A stretch of 64,000 bases of DNA, from the NCBI GenBank assembly GCA_024036415.1, contig JAMWET010004078.1:248001-312000 (forward strand). Reading direction: 5' to 3'. Each line of letters opens with the position of its first letter. Position 1 is the stretch's first letter. Of this stretch, positions 18,890 through 30,469 are shown piece by piece. This stretch comes from Prochilodus magdalenae. Lineage: Eukaryota > Chordata > Actinopteri > Characiformes > Prochilodontidae. Position numbers and translations under genes: made by a program. A model generated the notes under the pieces. It made no database searches and was not told the origin of the DNA. It was given only the letters and a program-made list of their open reading frames with translations.

Positions 18890-20869
18890 TTATCGGCCAC
18901 AGCCAAAAGTCTTGTTCCACTGCTCATAGAGCTCAAGGTCTTTGGGAGACACACTGGGGCGTACGGTCTTAAGAGCTTCCTGGAAGTCGCAGTAGAGTAT
19001 AGGACGCACCTGCTCAGGTGTGATAGTGGCAATGTCACAAAGTTGGATACTGCGGATTGGGCCGAGTGCTGCCTCACGGCATAGCTGGGTCATATCGGCC
19101 CCTGAGAACCCCTCTGTGCCCAGCACCACGTTCTCAAGCTCCTCAGCTCCCAACTGGCTCTTCTCCCGTGACATCAAGTTGGTTACTATCTGTTGACGAG
19201 CAGCAGCTTCTGGAAGTGGGACGTAAAGTCGCTTGGCAAGGCGTCGGCGGGCAGCTTCATCAATTTCCTGTGGGCGATTGGTGGCTCCCACCACCAGGAT
19301 GCGATCCTCAGAGGAGGTTGCAGCTCCATCTAGCTGTACAAGGAACTCAGTCTTAATACGGCGAGATGAGTCATGCTCTCCATCCGTGCGCTGAGAAAGC
19401 AGAGAGTCAATCTCATCTATGAAAATGACTGCTGGTTGATGGCATCGGGCAATAGCAAAGAGTGCTCGCACCATTTTCTCCCCCTCCCCCACCCACTTCG
19501 ATGTGAGTGAGGAGGCACTGATACTGAAGAATGTGGCTCCAGACTGGCAGGCTATGCACTTGCCTATGAGCGTTTTCCCTGTGCCTGGTGGGCCAAAAAG
19601 GAGGATTCCCTTAGGTGGACCTCTGAGACCAGTGAAAATATCTGGCCTTAGCATTGGCCACACTACAATCTCCTTAATGGTGGCTTTGGCAAACTCAAGG
19701 CCAGCGATATCATCCCAAGCCACAGGTGGGCCATGGTCCATAATTTCACTCATAATCAGTTCAATTATCTTGGGCTCAAAGTTCTTTAGTCGCTCATCAA
19801 TGGGTTGTGTGTCTTGTGGTGGTTCATCCCTTGAACTGCCCTCCTCCTCCTCCTGCCTTGGCATTGGTGAGACAAATTTGGAGTAGGCTCCTCGTGACCG
19901 GTTTGCCCCGAGGCATTTTTTGGTTATAGTGCCCACATTAGCTGATGTCCCCCGCGGACCCTGATGAGAATGCTTTTTCTGCTGGTCAACGATAAACTGC
20001 TCTCGTGCTGTTTTAAAGTTAGTACCAAGACCCTCCTCCCTTCTCCGTCCACCACCTCCAAGCTCCTGCCCTCCTTGGTGTGGAAATGTGCCTCTGTTGC
20101 TTTCAGTTCCTGAACTGTAGAAGTTCTTCCTCTTGGAGGGATTTGTAGATGAGAAGAGCACAGACTGATGATTGTTTGCATTGGATGTGCTCATGTTACC
20201 GAAGCTGGACTGTGGAAAAGAGCTTGAGCTGAGAGAGGAATTACAAGTATTATGACCAAAGAGGGGGGTGACCGCTACCTGACCTCTTGGTATATTATGG
20301 GCAGAAACAAGGCCAGTTTGTGCTCCCTCCCTGCCTCTGGCCCTTTCTGCGTCTCTACTGCCAAAGTCACTCACTGCACTTACCATCTCAGTATTGGGAG
20401 CAGTGAACTTTAATCCACTGGCAGAAACTGACTCAGTGTTACCTCTACCCTCACTTTTGCTGACCTCTCCTCCAACGATGATGTCAACATCGCCTGGATC
20501 CACAGGGAGCTCTGCCCTGGCTTCCATCATCCTCTGCACGCACGGCAGGCTGAACACATTCTCAGTAGTTAGCGATGACTCCCATTTGTCACTGTGGTTT
20601 CTCTGATTGCGGGCCAGGTGTAGGGCACTGTCAGCATAGTTGTTGAGCCCTGTGCGCTGATCATCTGAGTCCAGGACCGAAGCATAGTGCTCAGAGTAGG
20701 TCCTGAGCAGGTTGGCAGCTCCGGCCGGAGAGAGCTCGGCACTCGCCCATGCATACTGAATGGCCAGGATGTGTGCCCGATAAGCATCTGCCTTCTGTTC
20801 AGGTGTATATGTGCCAGATGAAATGTCAAAGGACCTCCTCTGCCACTCGTCAAGGTGTGCGCTGCTCAT
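18890..20869 (-). CDS. fignl1: Fidgetin-like 1, AAA ATPase of the RAD51 pathway
   Basis: A single coding exon of 659 codons (human is close to 674). FIGNL1 is a nuclear AAA+ ATPase that binds and remodels RAD51 in homologous recombination. An N-terminal block (HLDEWQRRSFDISSGTYTPEQ-like) is followed by a low-complexity middle with a VTPLFG motif typical of the RAD51-binding segment. The AAA module has Walker A GPPGTGKT at about residues 426-433, Walker B VIFIDEID at about 481-488, the RRRL arginine-finger region and a Vps4-type C-terminus ending WNKTFGCGR. The start was set at the ATG at 20867-20869 (MSSAHLDEW), which aligns with the family start. The open frame runs 36 codons further upstream, but that part crosses a likely splice acceptor. 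The gene is tail to tail with ikzf1, as in mammals. Confidence 0.96.
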   Translation of the reverse strand: MSSAHLDEWQRRSFDISSGTYTPEQKADAYRAHILAIQYAWASAELSPAGAANLLRTYSEHYASVLDSDDQRTGLNNYADSALHLARNQRNHSDKWESSLTTENVFSLPCVQRMMEARAELPVDPGDVDIIVGGEVSKSEGRGNTESVSASGLKFTAPNTEMVSAVSDFGSRDAERARGREGAQTGLVSAHNIPRGQVAVTPLFGHNTCNSSLSSSSFPQSSFGNMSTSNANNHQSVLFSSTNPSKRKNFYSSGTESNRGTFPHQGGQELGGGGRRREEGLGTNFKTAREQFIVDQQKKHSHQGPRGTSANVGTITKKCLGANRSRGAYSKFVSPMPRQEEEEGSSRDEPPQDTQPIDERLKNFEPKIIELIMSEIMDHGPPVAWDDIAGLEFAKATIKEIVVWPMLRPDIFTGLRGPPKGILLFGPPGTGKTLIGKCIACQSGATFFSISASSLTSKWVGEGEKMVRALFAIARCHQPAVIFIDEIDSLLSQRTDGEHDSSRRIKTEFLVQLDGAATSSEDRILVVGATNRPQEIDEAARRRLAKRLYVPLPEAAARQQIVTNLMSREKSQLGAEELENVVLGTEGFSGADMTQLCREAALGPIRSIQLCDIATITPEQVRPILYCDFQEALKTVRPSVSPKDLELYEQWNKTFGCGR

Positions 20870-20886
20870 GCCTGGCCTGCTCCAGC
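20870..20886 (-). other. fignl1: fignl1 5' UTR part of coding exon, with splice acceptor
   Basis: Just upstream of the start codon on the - strand is CTTTAACAG followed by GCTGGAGC. It fits a splice acceptor placing 17 bases of 5' UTR before ATG. This explains why the upstream open frame is unlikely to be translated. Confidence 0.6.
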
Positions 20887-20889
20887 CTG

Positions 20890-22411
20890 TTAAAGGAGTG
20901 GTCACAGGATCAATTAAAAATGAATGGGGTTTGAGGAGTGCCAGCCTACTTAAGGGTTTCTTGGTAAAAGGCACCAACTATGAGATGATAACATACAAAA
21001 ACAAGGAATTATAATTACTATCACTATTACCTCAGGACACTACTGCATTCTTTAGTTACAGATTGTAACAACTTTTTTATTAAGCGCAGTGAAGATGCAC
21101 TTTGTTTTGAGTAAAGCTTTGCTTGAATTAGTGCTTAATATCAGACACAGACACTGGCACTTAAATACAATATCGCTACTGGCAATGGGGATACCATTGC
21201 TTTTAATCGACACTGCTATTAAACCGGGGTCTCACTTTAAGCTTTGATTCTGCATTTAGGAACAAATGTTAAAGGCTGTTGATGAGCTGGTGAAATTCAC
21301 CAAACTCTAGCAAAGACATACGCTAAGAGATGTAGCGCAAGACAACAAGATGCATGTATGAGATAAATAACCTGAAACATTTGTATGTAAAACATTCAGC
21401 TGATGTAAACACCACAGGTTTCTCTATATATTTTTAGTTTCTTTTTTACTGTTTTGCATACATATGTTTGACATGTACTGAAGTTGTAAAACATGGTTCT
21501 TTTATTGTTGGTTCTTACTATATATAATTTAAAGTATAACAGATGTTTTAAATAACGCTGTTCAAATCAGCTTGTAAAAGTATGTTCCAGCACCCCCTGC
21601 GACCGAGTAAGATTAAGCAGGTTTGAGGATGATTGAGTAAGGGTCTTATGAGGCATCTTTATAATAAATATAATTCCTATATTGTTATTTGCCTGTTGTG
21701 AATGTTGTATGTATGTATGAGTTTTTCATAATGCATGAACAGCATTATTTAAAACATACAGTTACTGTAAAATGGTTAGGGTGAGGAAAAAAAAGAAGAA
21801 ATCACTTTAACGTTCTTGTAAGTGTGAACCACGTTAACTTGAACTTTAATGCTCTATAATCGGTATCAGTGCACCAAACACAGGCAGGTGAGTGATGTGA
21901 CTACTCTTCTCTGTGTATCCAAATAGACTTAAATCAGAGTATGGGAACAGTGCAAGCTGCTCTTCTATATCAAGCAGCAAAAAGGTTCAAATGAATTAGA
22001 GTTAGGAAGAGTCTTGGAACTGTTAAGTTACTTGGTTTTTGGCCAATGTTTATACACCAGGTTTAGGAAGGGGAAAGTGGCATCAGTCTGTCCCTACTTC
22101 ATGTGTATTGAACAGCTTGTACAAAACGTAAACATTTAGTCCTCTATAACTATTCATGATCATAAATGAACCAAAAATATAAAATAAAAAGACAGAACGA
22201 CTGATTGAAACACTGTCATCTATATAAACACAGCTGTAAATAAACGACAAAATAAAAGTCCCATGTAAACTGTGACATGCTAATACTGCAGTGGTGGCTG
22301 TGTAGCTAGTTAGCCGGACTGCTAGCTGGTTAAGTTGCAAAAGTAAGAGTTTCTCCTCAGAAATACTGTTTCCTCTTTACATTTCCCCGTACACGGGAAA
22401 AAAAAACTTAC
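20890..22411 (-). other. fignl1: fignl1 first intron
   Basis: AT-rich sequence lies between a GTAAGT donor (reverse strand, 22406-22411) and the acceptor at about 20887-20889. No coding segment or clear repeat was recognised. Confidence 0.5.
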
Positions 22412-22530
22412 CTCTGAACGTTATGTACGTCTTGGGGTTAACAGTTTAGTAGTGGGTCACATTCCAGCCTCGGACACACATAAACACAACATCCACCGAA
22501 CTTCCCGCCGCCTCAGAACCCTCCTCTTCC
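22412..22530 (-). other. fignl1: Probable non-coding first exon of fignl1
   Basis: On the - strand a strong donor, AGAG|GTAAGT, is preceded by GC-richer sequence. It faces the ttl gene. The upstream limit is a guess, as no transcript data are available. This would supply the 5' UTR that splices to the acceptor next to the fignl1 start codon. Confidence 0.45.
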
Positions 22531-23316
22531 TCCTGGTGCTCGTGGAGCTGGGCGGAGTCGTGCTGCCACCTTGTGGCGTTAACGGGTCACTCAGTAGGAC
22601 ACTGCAAAAACCACAACATCCACAATCCACCGCGGCGCAAGTGTGCGTCTGGGTTAATCCATGCCTGCGTCTCATACGTCAGATCATGACAGTATGGATA
22701 AGATAAAGAGGTCCCGGGGATGTCTAGACTGCTAACTGGGAATAGCGGCTTTGCTTAGCCGGCGTCTGAGGGAATCTAAACACAAGACTTCCGGCCCGAC
22801 TCGGAAACTGAGTAGGTGTTTCGTTGTTAGACCTCAAAAACGAAGACAAATACGGGGGAACGGGTAGATTTGCTAGCTTGCTAGCTGCCCACGTTAGCTC
22901 TTTATACACATTGAGAGTAAAGCCTCCTGCACTGGAAGAGGAGCTACGGAGTCACACCCTGATATTCAGGATCCGCAGGAGCTCCGCAGTCACTCGGGCT
23001 GTCGGTGACATTTTATTTATTGTGTTATTTATTAGGTAGCTAACATTCTCTCGGTTACTTAGGACGACTTTGTAGTTAGCTTACTATACTCGTGGGAAAA
23101 GACATCCGCTCATTCCCAAAAATCATGAACACCCAGCCTCCGGCTAGTTTGTTGGGGGACAGATAACGTTAGCCGGCTAGCTAGCAGGCTAGTGGGGTAA
23201 GTGGTGAGTGGGCGAGGTCGAGGCAGGACAGGGCAGGGGACCGTTACTTCTCAGCCACGGTGTGTTAGTTAGCTAACTAACTACAGCAGCGGCCTGTTAT
23301 GAACAACGTAACGCCA
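22413..23316. promoter_or_regulatory. Bidirectional promoter region of fignl1 and ttl
   Basis: The two genes are divergent, with about 0.9 kb between the fignl1 first-exon donor and the ttl start codon. The stretch is CpG- and GC-richer than its flanks (for example near 22500-22800 and 23150-23260). It has no TATA box I would trust, which is usual for housekeeping bidirectional promoters. Repeated 'gctagc/ttagct' words occur at 22870-23280. Transcription start sites cannot be placed from sequence. Confidence 0.5.
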
Positions 23317-23473
23317 ATGTACACATTTGTTCTGAGAGATGACAACAGCAGTGTCTATGCTGAAGTCTCTAAACTCCTCGTCGCTACTGGGAAATGGAAA
23401 CGACTGAAAAGGGACAATCCTCGATTCAACTTGATGCTGGGAGAGCGGAACCGGCTGCCCTTTGGACGACTAG
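23317..23473 (+). CDS. ttl: ttl coding exon 1
   Basis: The exon encodes MYTFVLRDD through LPFGRLG, and the donor CTAG|GTAAAC leaves phase 1. The stretch [15 protein letters not shown] is near-identical to the mammalian N-terminal tubulin-binding region. Confidence 0.94.
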
Positions 23474-26400
23474 GTAAACAGAAGAGCACTGACCTCCCGG
23501 CATGTCTGTGGTGGTCTATACAGTTAACATGCACACTATACAGTTAACATGTACGCTATACAGTTAGCATGCACACATCCGTCGGCAAACTGTACCAAAG
23601 GGGCTTTGATTTCGACAAGTAGTTAAAATGTATACACAAGTTGAGGAATACAGTTCGTTATCCTCGTGTGATCTGGAAAGAGTGAGTGAGAGAAAAAGAG
23701 AGAGAGAGAGGTGGGGAAATTAACCTGTCATATTGACATGCCGGTATGCCTCTGTGCCACAAAGTAGTATGGCAAAACTTATCTGACCCCAAGCTCAAAT
23801 CCACTACTGAGTGTCCACCTTGTATACCTGAATATGTATTATGATCTGAGTATTTTGAGGAGACCTATTATGCTCATATTTGTGGAGTCTACTGATATAG
23901 ATTCCCGTACTACACGTCTTTATTCGCCTTCTGCCTGAAGTGCTCTGTTGGCACTCCTGTGTCTTTAAGCCCCGCCTCCCCACTTTTTTAGCTCTGTGGG
24001 CATCCTGTAAGACCATGGCAGGCTTGCTGGTAGGCAGGTAATAAGGGTTGTGTAACAGGATGATGTCACCTTGTAACAGTTCAAAAGGGCTGGAATTCCA
24101 AATAGGTGTTAACCTGCACATAAAGCTACAAAATATACTAAAGGAAAAGAAAAAAAAAACAACAGCATAAGTGGTCCCCTTTAAACTTGACCTTTCGGAC
24201 GTTACCAGTAAGAGTGTTCTGTACTGAATACATGTTGATGCATGTCTGTCATCTTGTGAATAATTCATCTATAGGCCCATTTTAACCTTCTGCAGTAAAA
24301 CACATAGGAAGCCTTTCAGTGTGTTTACCACCATGTCTTCCACAGGTCATGAGCCAGGACTTATGCAGCTGGTGAACTATTACAGAGGGGCTGACAAGCT
24401 GTGTCGCAAAGCATCTCTAGTAAAGTGTGTCTTGTTTTTCTGCTTTTAAATGAAGATAGTTTTGTTTTTCTCACATATAGATATGTACATCAAATTCATT
24501 TTGTCACAGGATCATAGTATGTCACTTTCAGAATATTGCTGAAGTTATCGTTCTTAAGTTGTGCTGTTTTCTGCTGATTTTTGTACCCTTGTGTAGCAGC
24601 TACACTTTAGATTTTAGATCTTTCACTCTTAACTCTTTCTGTTCCCCCATCCAAAGGTTAATAAAGACCAGTCAAGAACTGAAAGACTCCTGTAACTGGT
24701 TCCCTGAATCATATATTATATATCCAACCAATCTCAACACTCCAGTGGCTCCTGCTACTAATGGAATCAGTCACCTGAAGAACAACCCCAAGACAGATGA
24801 GCGCGAGGTCTTCCTTGCCTCTTATAACACCAAAAAGGAAAATGGGGAGGGAACTGTGTGGATTGCTAAGTCATCTGCTGGAGCAAAAGGTGATTAGATT
24901 ATGTAAAAAAGCCAGTTACAGAAAAGCCCTTTCCAGTGGGCTCAGCTCACCATGCTGTCACAGCTCTGGAAGGCCACAGTACTGTACAGCTGAATGTTTC
25001 CATGAGTTGACAAAGCATAACATTTTTGAATATGTCAAATCCTTTATATGTTGCAAGATGCCAAAATGCGGTCCTAAGACATTTTGCAAACGTCCTATAT
25101 GAAACTGTCTGTCAATCATAAGTCAAATCAAACCCTGACATTATGATAATTTTGGCATGCCAGTGAGGATGATCAAAATGATTTTCATCATGATTTTTTT
25201 TTAATTAGGTGCTGGAATCTTAATATCTCATGATGCAAATCAGTTGCTTGAGTTCATTGATAATCAGGGGCAGGTTCATGTCATTCAGAAGTACCTTGAG
25301 AGGCCACTGCTTTTGGAACCAGGTCATCGCAAATTTGATATAAGGTGAGATAAATCACAATCACCCAAACGTCTGTCTGTATATGTGTTGTGGAATGGTT
25401 TGAAAAATGAGGCACTACAGTAGATTACTGTTTGTGACGTGCAATATACTTATTCATTGTGTTAAAGGAGCTGGGTGCTTGTTGACCATCAATACAACAT
25501 CTACCTGTACCGCGAGGGTGTTCTGAGGACGTCTTCAGAGCCATACAATAGCTCTGACCTCCAGGACATGACCAGCCACTTAACCAATCACTGCATCCAG
25601 AAGGAACACTCTCAGAACTACGGACGCTACGAGGAGGGCAACGAGATGTTTTTTGATGAGTTCAGACAGTACCTGCTGAGTGTTCACAGTGTTGCCATGG
25701 AGACATCTATCGTACCTCAAATCAAGCAGATAATAAGGTATGAAAGGAGCCACACGCAACACTCACCTTCTTGATTAGGCAGGCTTTAGACAGCTCTAAG
25801 AGAGAGAGAGATACCTGGTTTACATAGTAGTAATGCAGTTGAGCACATTTTAGAAAGTACGTGGCAGTGTTTAAATTAAGAGGCAAAAGCCTGTGTGCTG
25901 TTTGTTTACTTCACTGAATTGCTGGATGTCCTTCTGTTTTAACAGGAGTTGCCTCACATGCATTGAGCCAGCTATCAGCACTAAGCATCTGTCCTACCAG
26001 AGCTTTCAACTCTTCGGTTTTGACTTCATGCTGGACGAAAACTTTAAAGTGTGGCTGATTGAGATCAACGGAGCACCCGCCTGTGCACAGTCAGTACTTT
26101 TGAGACATTTCAAAGTGTCCACCTTTTTCCCTTGAATTTCAAGTTATGTTTTATTTTCTGTAGAGCCTCTGAATTTCCCTAGCTGTGCCCTATTGAATTG
26201 TGTTTCATGTCCTCCAAGTTTGATAATGTTCTGTGACCTTCTTGTAAGCTCCTTTGAGAACTTGCCTGCTTTCATATTTTCCAAACAGCTTGTAGTTGTT
26301 CTCAGTAATCGTTCCTTGTGATGTGTGGGAGGGGTTACATTGTCTAATTGTGAAGTTTTATAAAGTTTATAAACTAGTCGTAAATCTATTTCTGTATCTA

Positions 26401-26767
26401 AGAACAAATAAACCATGCTTTTGTCTTGGAGAGGGTAATTCCTATATGGGTGGTTTCCACAGATTAACTGTTTTATTGAATTGTTCATTCCGCCGTTCTT
26501 CTGGAATGTGTGAGTCATGATGAGTAGTGTTATTCAACTTCACTGTGCATCACTGTGAATAATTGTTTTCTCCTCTTCTTTAGAAAACTCTACCCAGAAC
26601 TGTGTCAAGGTATTGTGGACGTGGCAATTTCTACCGTCTTCTCTCTAAGTGCAGATGCCCTCTCCTCTTCACCACCATTCTCCACCTCTCCATCGCTCTC
26701 TTCCAGCTCATGCTCCTCACCAAAACTCAGAGCACCTCACCAGATTGGCCCTTTCATTAAACTGTAA
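23317..26767 (+). CDS. ttl: Tubulin-tyrosine ligase (gene span, complete)
   Basis: Seven coding exons (23317-23473, 24346-24424, 24657-24889, 25209-25344, 25468-25737, 25946-26089, 26584-26767) join in frame to 400 residues plus TAA. TTL re-adds tyrosine to the C-terminus of detyrosinated alpha-tubulin using ATP, in the cytosol. The protein opens [17 protein letters not shown]. It has the TTL ATP-grasp landmarks [11 protein letters not shown] (about 147-157), [29 protein letters not shown] and [14 protein letters not shown] (about 329-341), and ends FIKL like mammalian TTL. The ATG at 23317 matches the family start; an in-frame ATG at 23299 would add MNNVTP. A serine-rich stretch before the end makes it about 23 residues longer than the human protein (377). 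The gene is divergent from fignl1. Confidence 0.96.
23854..24185 (-). mobile_element. MITE copy A in ttl intron 1
   Basis: An AGGAGACCTATTATG-type end at the left and TGGTCCCCT TTAA at the right form imperfect inverted ends. The inner sequence matches copy B at 57393-57824 in the opposite orientation. Shared blocks include 'acaaggtgacatcat', 'ggcggggcttaaagacaca' and 'aacagagcac'. It has no coding capacity. Confidence 0.65.
24346..24424 (+). CDS. ttl: ttl coding exon 2
   Basis: The acceptor is ttccacag|GTCATG. The exon encodes [19 protein letters not shown] and then RKASLV. The donor is AA|GTGTGT, splitting a Lys codon completed by the next exon. An alternative reading with GTAAAG as donor would break the conserved LVKLIKTS junction. 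Confidence 0.92.
24657..24889 (+). CDS. ttl: ttl coding exon 3
   Basis: The acceptor is tccaaag|GTTAAT and the donor is AAAAG|GTGATT. The exon encodes [45 protein letters not shown] and [11 protein letters not shown], the start of the ATP-grasp core. Confidence 0.95.
25209..25344 (+). CDS. ttl: ttl coding exon 4
   Basis: The acceptor is ttaattag|GTGCTG and the donor is ATAAG|GTGAGA. The exon encodes [20 protein letters not shown], then [20 protein letters not shown] and RKFDI. It is an ATP-grasp core exon containing the VIQKYL strand. Confidence 0.95.
25468..25737 (+). CDS. ttl: ttl coding exon 5
   Basis: The acceptor is gttaaag|GAGCTGG and the donor is ATAAG|GTATGA. The exon encodes [30 protein letters not shown], and [14 protein letters not shown] through IKQIIR. 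Confidence 0.95.
25946..26089 (+). CDS. ttl: ttl coding exon 6 (active-site exon)
   Basis: The acceptor is ttaacag|GAGTTG and the donor is GCACA|GTCAGT. The exon encodes [20 protein letters not shown] then [11 protein letters not shown] and [13 protein letters not shown]. The E-x-N of WLIEINGAP is the conserved Mg/ATP-binding acidic pair of the TTL family. Confidence 0.95.
26584..26767 (+). CDS. ttl: ttl terminal coding exon
   Basis: The acceptor is cttctttag|AAAACTC, which completes Gln and reads [21 protein letters not shown] Ser/Pro-rich stretch with runs of serine follows, then IGPFIKL and TAA at 26765-26767. The serine-rich part replaces the short Pro/Gln tail of the human protein. Confidence 0.93.
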
Positions 26768-29520
26768 GCACAGGGGTTCTACATCCCTGTGGAGCTCCTC
26801 CCCTTCAAAGCACCTGCTGCCAGTGGTTTCCTCGAGGAGGCCCTTTGAAAGGCTACTTTAATTCTTGCCATCTAGTGTGTAGATGGTGTGGTGGGTGATA
26901 TGAATTTGCACTCTTCTGTGTATCAAAACATGTAAAATGCTCCTCTGTCTTGTTTTTGTCATTTTTGTCATCTGTGGTAACATGACCAGTGTGATGAGTG
27001 TGAGTGCGTAAGGTTGCACATTTGCAACACGACAGCAAACACAACATCTTTTATGTCCACCCATAGTATAATAATAGGTATAGCAGCTTTTGCTCCGTAG
27101 CCTTACTGGCTACTTATCATTTCCACGGCTCCAGTGCTCTGCATAGCTCACAGGGGAGTTGAAGTAGAAGACGAAGACTGCGGTGATAACACACAGATAG
27201 GTTTAGTGACTAGTGAAGGTTAAATTAACACTGAGAAGTTCCTCAGGGCTGTCCATGGCACCTTGATATAATGTGGGATGGATTTGAATTTAGTTCCTGC
27301 AATTTTAGTGCCTTACATGTCCACAGAACCGCTTCCCATTTAGCACAAAGCAAGAACTTCTGAGACAGAACTCTGAAACTGCTAAAAGAGCGCAGTGTAA
27401 ACATGCATGTTGAAGTTTCAGTTTGACTGTTTCAGCGGTTCCTGATTTGTCTTAAACAGAGGCAGGTTTGGCCTCTGTCACTAGTGTTCACCATTTGTAA
27501 GACAGTGAAAGCCAATGCTTATGTATGGTCTTCAGTTTATCTTAGTGCTAGTATAGTGTGTAATCTGTCTTTAGGTCCAGAAAGATATTATTTACAGCGA
27601 CGAAGCACGTGTATTGTAAGTGTAGAAAAGTATGTAGTGTGTATGTGTGTGTGTATAGCAGTGTGCTTTAGATTTAGCTGATTATTTCCAGCCGTCTACA
27701 CCTGTTTGTGTTGTTTTATCCATTTCACCATACAGTACACTGCAAACATAGCTGAGGTCTATGAGAGTAGAAGGCTAATCAACTGATTTTGTATTTTATA
27801 ATGCTTATGATCCATCACATTGTAATTCTACCTCCATGGTAATAATGTCAAGACAAGACAGTAAATTCCCCCCATGTACTGATGGCTTTTTTATATTTTC
27901 CCTTTTTAAAAAAAATTGTTTTCCGCACATTCTTATCTGTTTCCACGTAAATGTGTAAAGCTGACCCCTCCCCTCCCCTTCGATTTGTGGAAGCAGCGCA
28001 TGATGAAGTAAAAGCATGTAAAATGTTATGTTCTAGATATGATACATAAATAGTAACAGCATTTTCATATCTTTTGTTAAATGCCTATTTTTTTATAAAC
28101 TTGCATGTGATGTAAAATCTGTTGTAGCTGGAAAACCTTGATCAGTTTGTTCTCTGTGTTTATTTGCCCAGTCCCTACAGAAAGATGTCACTGTTTCTCC
28201 TGATTGTTTTGTTTTGTAATGACTCTACAGTAGTGGCCTTTATGATGGTGTATTGGACGTTGAAAGCCATTGGGTCAGCATGATGTGTTTTTATGAGAGG
28301 GTGATGAGAATTTGGTTTTGTTCATTGTAAAATAGTTTAAAATTCTCTCTCCCCTGTTCTGATCATTGTGGGATTAGATCATAATCCACCACCAGATCGG
28401 CCTAGTAAACGAGAAGGGGCTCAAGGGAATACCTTTGATGTGGTGGTGTTGTGGTCCTAGTGCGTTGCAGTCGGTATGCTAATTTGAAGGGTCCTGCTAA
28501 GGTTGTGTAGAGAGAATGGACTAATGGACTGACAAGGTGGAGGAAATGTGTAGAGAATGTATAATAACCACACTGCATGGAAAGGGAGCTGCGTCTATTT
28601 ACAGATTTAGTTTTACAGTCTTATCAGCGTTGGATCACTACAAATTATTTGGGAACTGCCCAAATGCTTTATATCAGTATTATCACCTTTTGTTATCTTT
28701 TGTTTCTTTGTTAATTCTTTCCATTAAAGGGAAAGGGTGCCTTATAATAACTGTAACATGGAAATGTCTTGAGAAGACAGTACACTGAGATTGTTAAAGA
28801 TGTTCTTTAATATTTAATGCTCAGTTTTCTTCAGTATCTTGTTATTTATTGTCTTTTCGATTGTGTTGTGCTTTTCCTTTCTTAAACAGACACAATGAAG
28901 TCCTTCAGCTTGATTGTAAAAATTGAAAAGCAATTAGCAAATCTAGAAAATAAAAACGCTAAAGTTGTATATGCAGCCCCCAACCTGAGCTAGCAACATT
29001 TCAACTCTAACCAAAGACAAATGAAACTTTTTCATTTGTATTTGAACGTTACCAGTTTGTTTCAGACCGTTTGTAATGTTCATCTTTGTGGCATGATGTG
29101 GTAATGTTTACTGTTCTTGGTTGCCTGAAATGGAGAACTCAGTTGAAATGTTTGACTTTTTTTTTATTACTGGTGTATTGATGATTCCTGATCATTTCTG
29201 TCTGTGTGTGCCGTTATGCGTATGTTTTGACTTTTGTTCTTATGACAAGGTTTTGTTCTGATTTCTAGAGTGGATACCTTGCTCTGAAAGACCCAGTGCT
29301 CGGTATGTTGGTGCACCCTGAAAAGGTCATCCAACATCCCCTCCTATTTCTTACATACATGAACACCTATAAATGTATTTGTAGCATCTGCGCCATATCT
29401 ACGTTTTTCATGTTTGACACAAAAAGCATAATTTCCTATTTTTTGTAAGGCATTGTGCATGGAATGTGTGGTGTCTCTGTTTAATATTATATCTTAATCA
29501 ATAAAATTAGTTTTCAAGCT
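26768..29520 (+). other. ttl: ttl 3' UTR
   Basis: Roughly 2.7 kb of AT-rich sequence without recognisable genes runs from the ttl stop to a canonical AATAAA at 29500-29505. The ORFs here have no family features. Whether the entire stretch is transcribed is inferred from the lack of a strong earlier signal; an AATAAA earlier, at about 26406, lies upstream of the last exon. Confidence 0.5.
29500..29505 (+). terminator. ttl: ttl polyadenylation signal candidate
   Basis: Canonical AATAAA followed by TTTT-containing and GTT-rich sequence about 15-30 bp on. Confidence 0.55.
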
Positions 29521-30469
29521 TTGTTCTTTCATTTGGCACCAATAAGAAAATAAGAGAATATCAATAAGAGAAGATCAAATTTCAGATTTAAAATTTACAT
29601 TTAAAACACAAATATACCAGCACAAGGTCGCCCTTTATAAGCTAAGTGTGAACCTTTAAAACTTTGAGTAACTTTTAATATAGAAAGAATATTCCATCAC
29701 GATTATTTAGAGTGGGTTAATGGGAAATGGTGCTCTGTAGAAAACTTAGCAAGTCAGATTCTTTCACAGTGATGATAGCAACCAGGGTTAAGATATTTAC
29801 ACACATTCAAATGAGCTCGGCAGGATATGTGTTGCATGTCTATTTAAAGATATCCCTTATCATATTAGCTACAATTAAAGTAGTAAAGAACTGCAGTAAG
29901 CAATTATTTTTAATGACACACTCAAACGTTTGCCTTTAGAGGTCACCAACTAGACCAATACTTTTGATTTACTTTCCTGCAGAGATTTGTCCCAAGATGC
30001 ATCTTACATGCCCCCACTTACCGACTACTAAGGCATCTGATCCAGCCAATCAAGGACCTTTGAAGAAAAAAAGATGGATGGGAACACAACTCTGAATGTC
30101 TCAGGTGGCTAAAGAGCACCATGTGTGTCAAAACTGCAGAATCAAGACGTTTAATCCGGTTTATATTCTTAAAAATTAAGGCTCAGAGGAGACAAGACAC
30201 ACAAAACCGCTGTGCATCCACAAAATGACAAGGATCGCTACATTTAATGATACAAAAATCTTTAACATGTTTTAGGAGCTGCAATAAGAAGAGTTTCTGG
30301 ATACTATTTCTGAAGCCTATATAGCAGCAGTGTGAAAACTCACATATAAGTTTACACATGTCAAGCACTTAAAACAAAATAAGCCACAAGAGGGAAGCAG
30401 AGCCCATGAAGACATTAGTAAAAGTTCTTCACAAACTAGATGAACTGTCAAAACAGATAATTTGTTTAT

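Noticed and set aside
20870..20977. 36-codon N-terminal extension of fignl1 (start at 20977)
   Set aside because: It crosses a good splice acceptor (CTTTAACAG) and has no similarity to the family start; MSSAHLDEW aligns with the known beginning.
23804..24268. 154-codon - strand open frame in ttl intron 1
   Set aside because: Coincides with MITE copy A and flanks; no recognisable domains.
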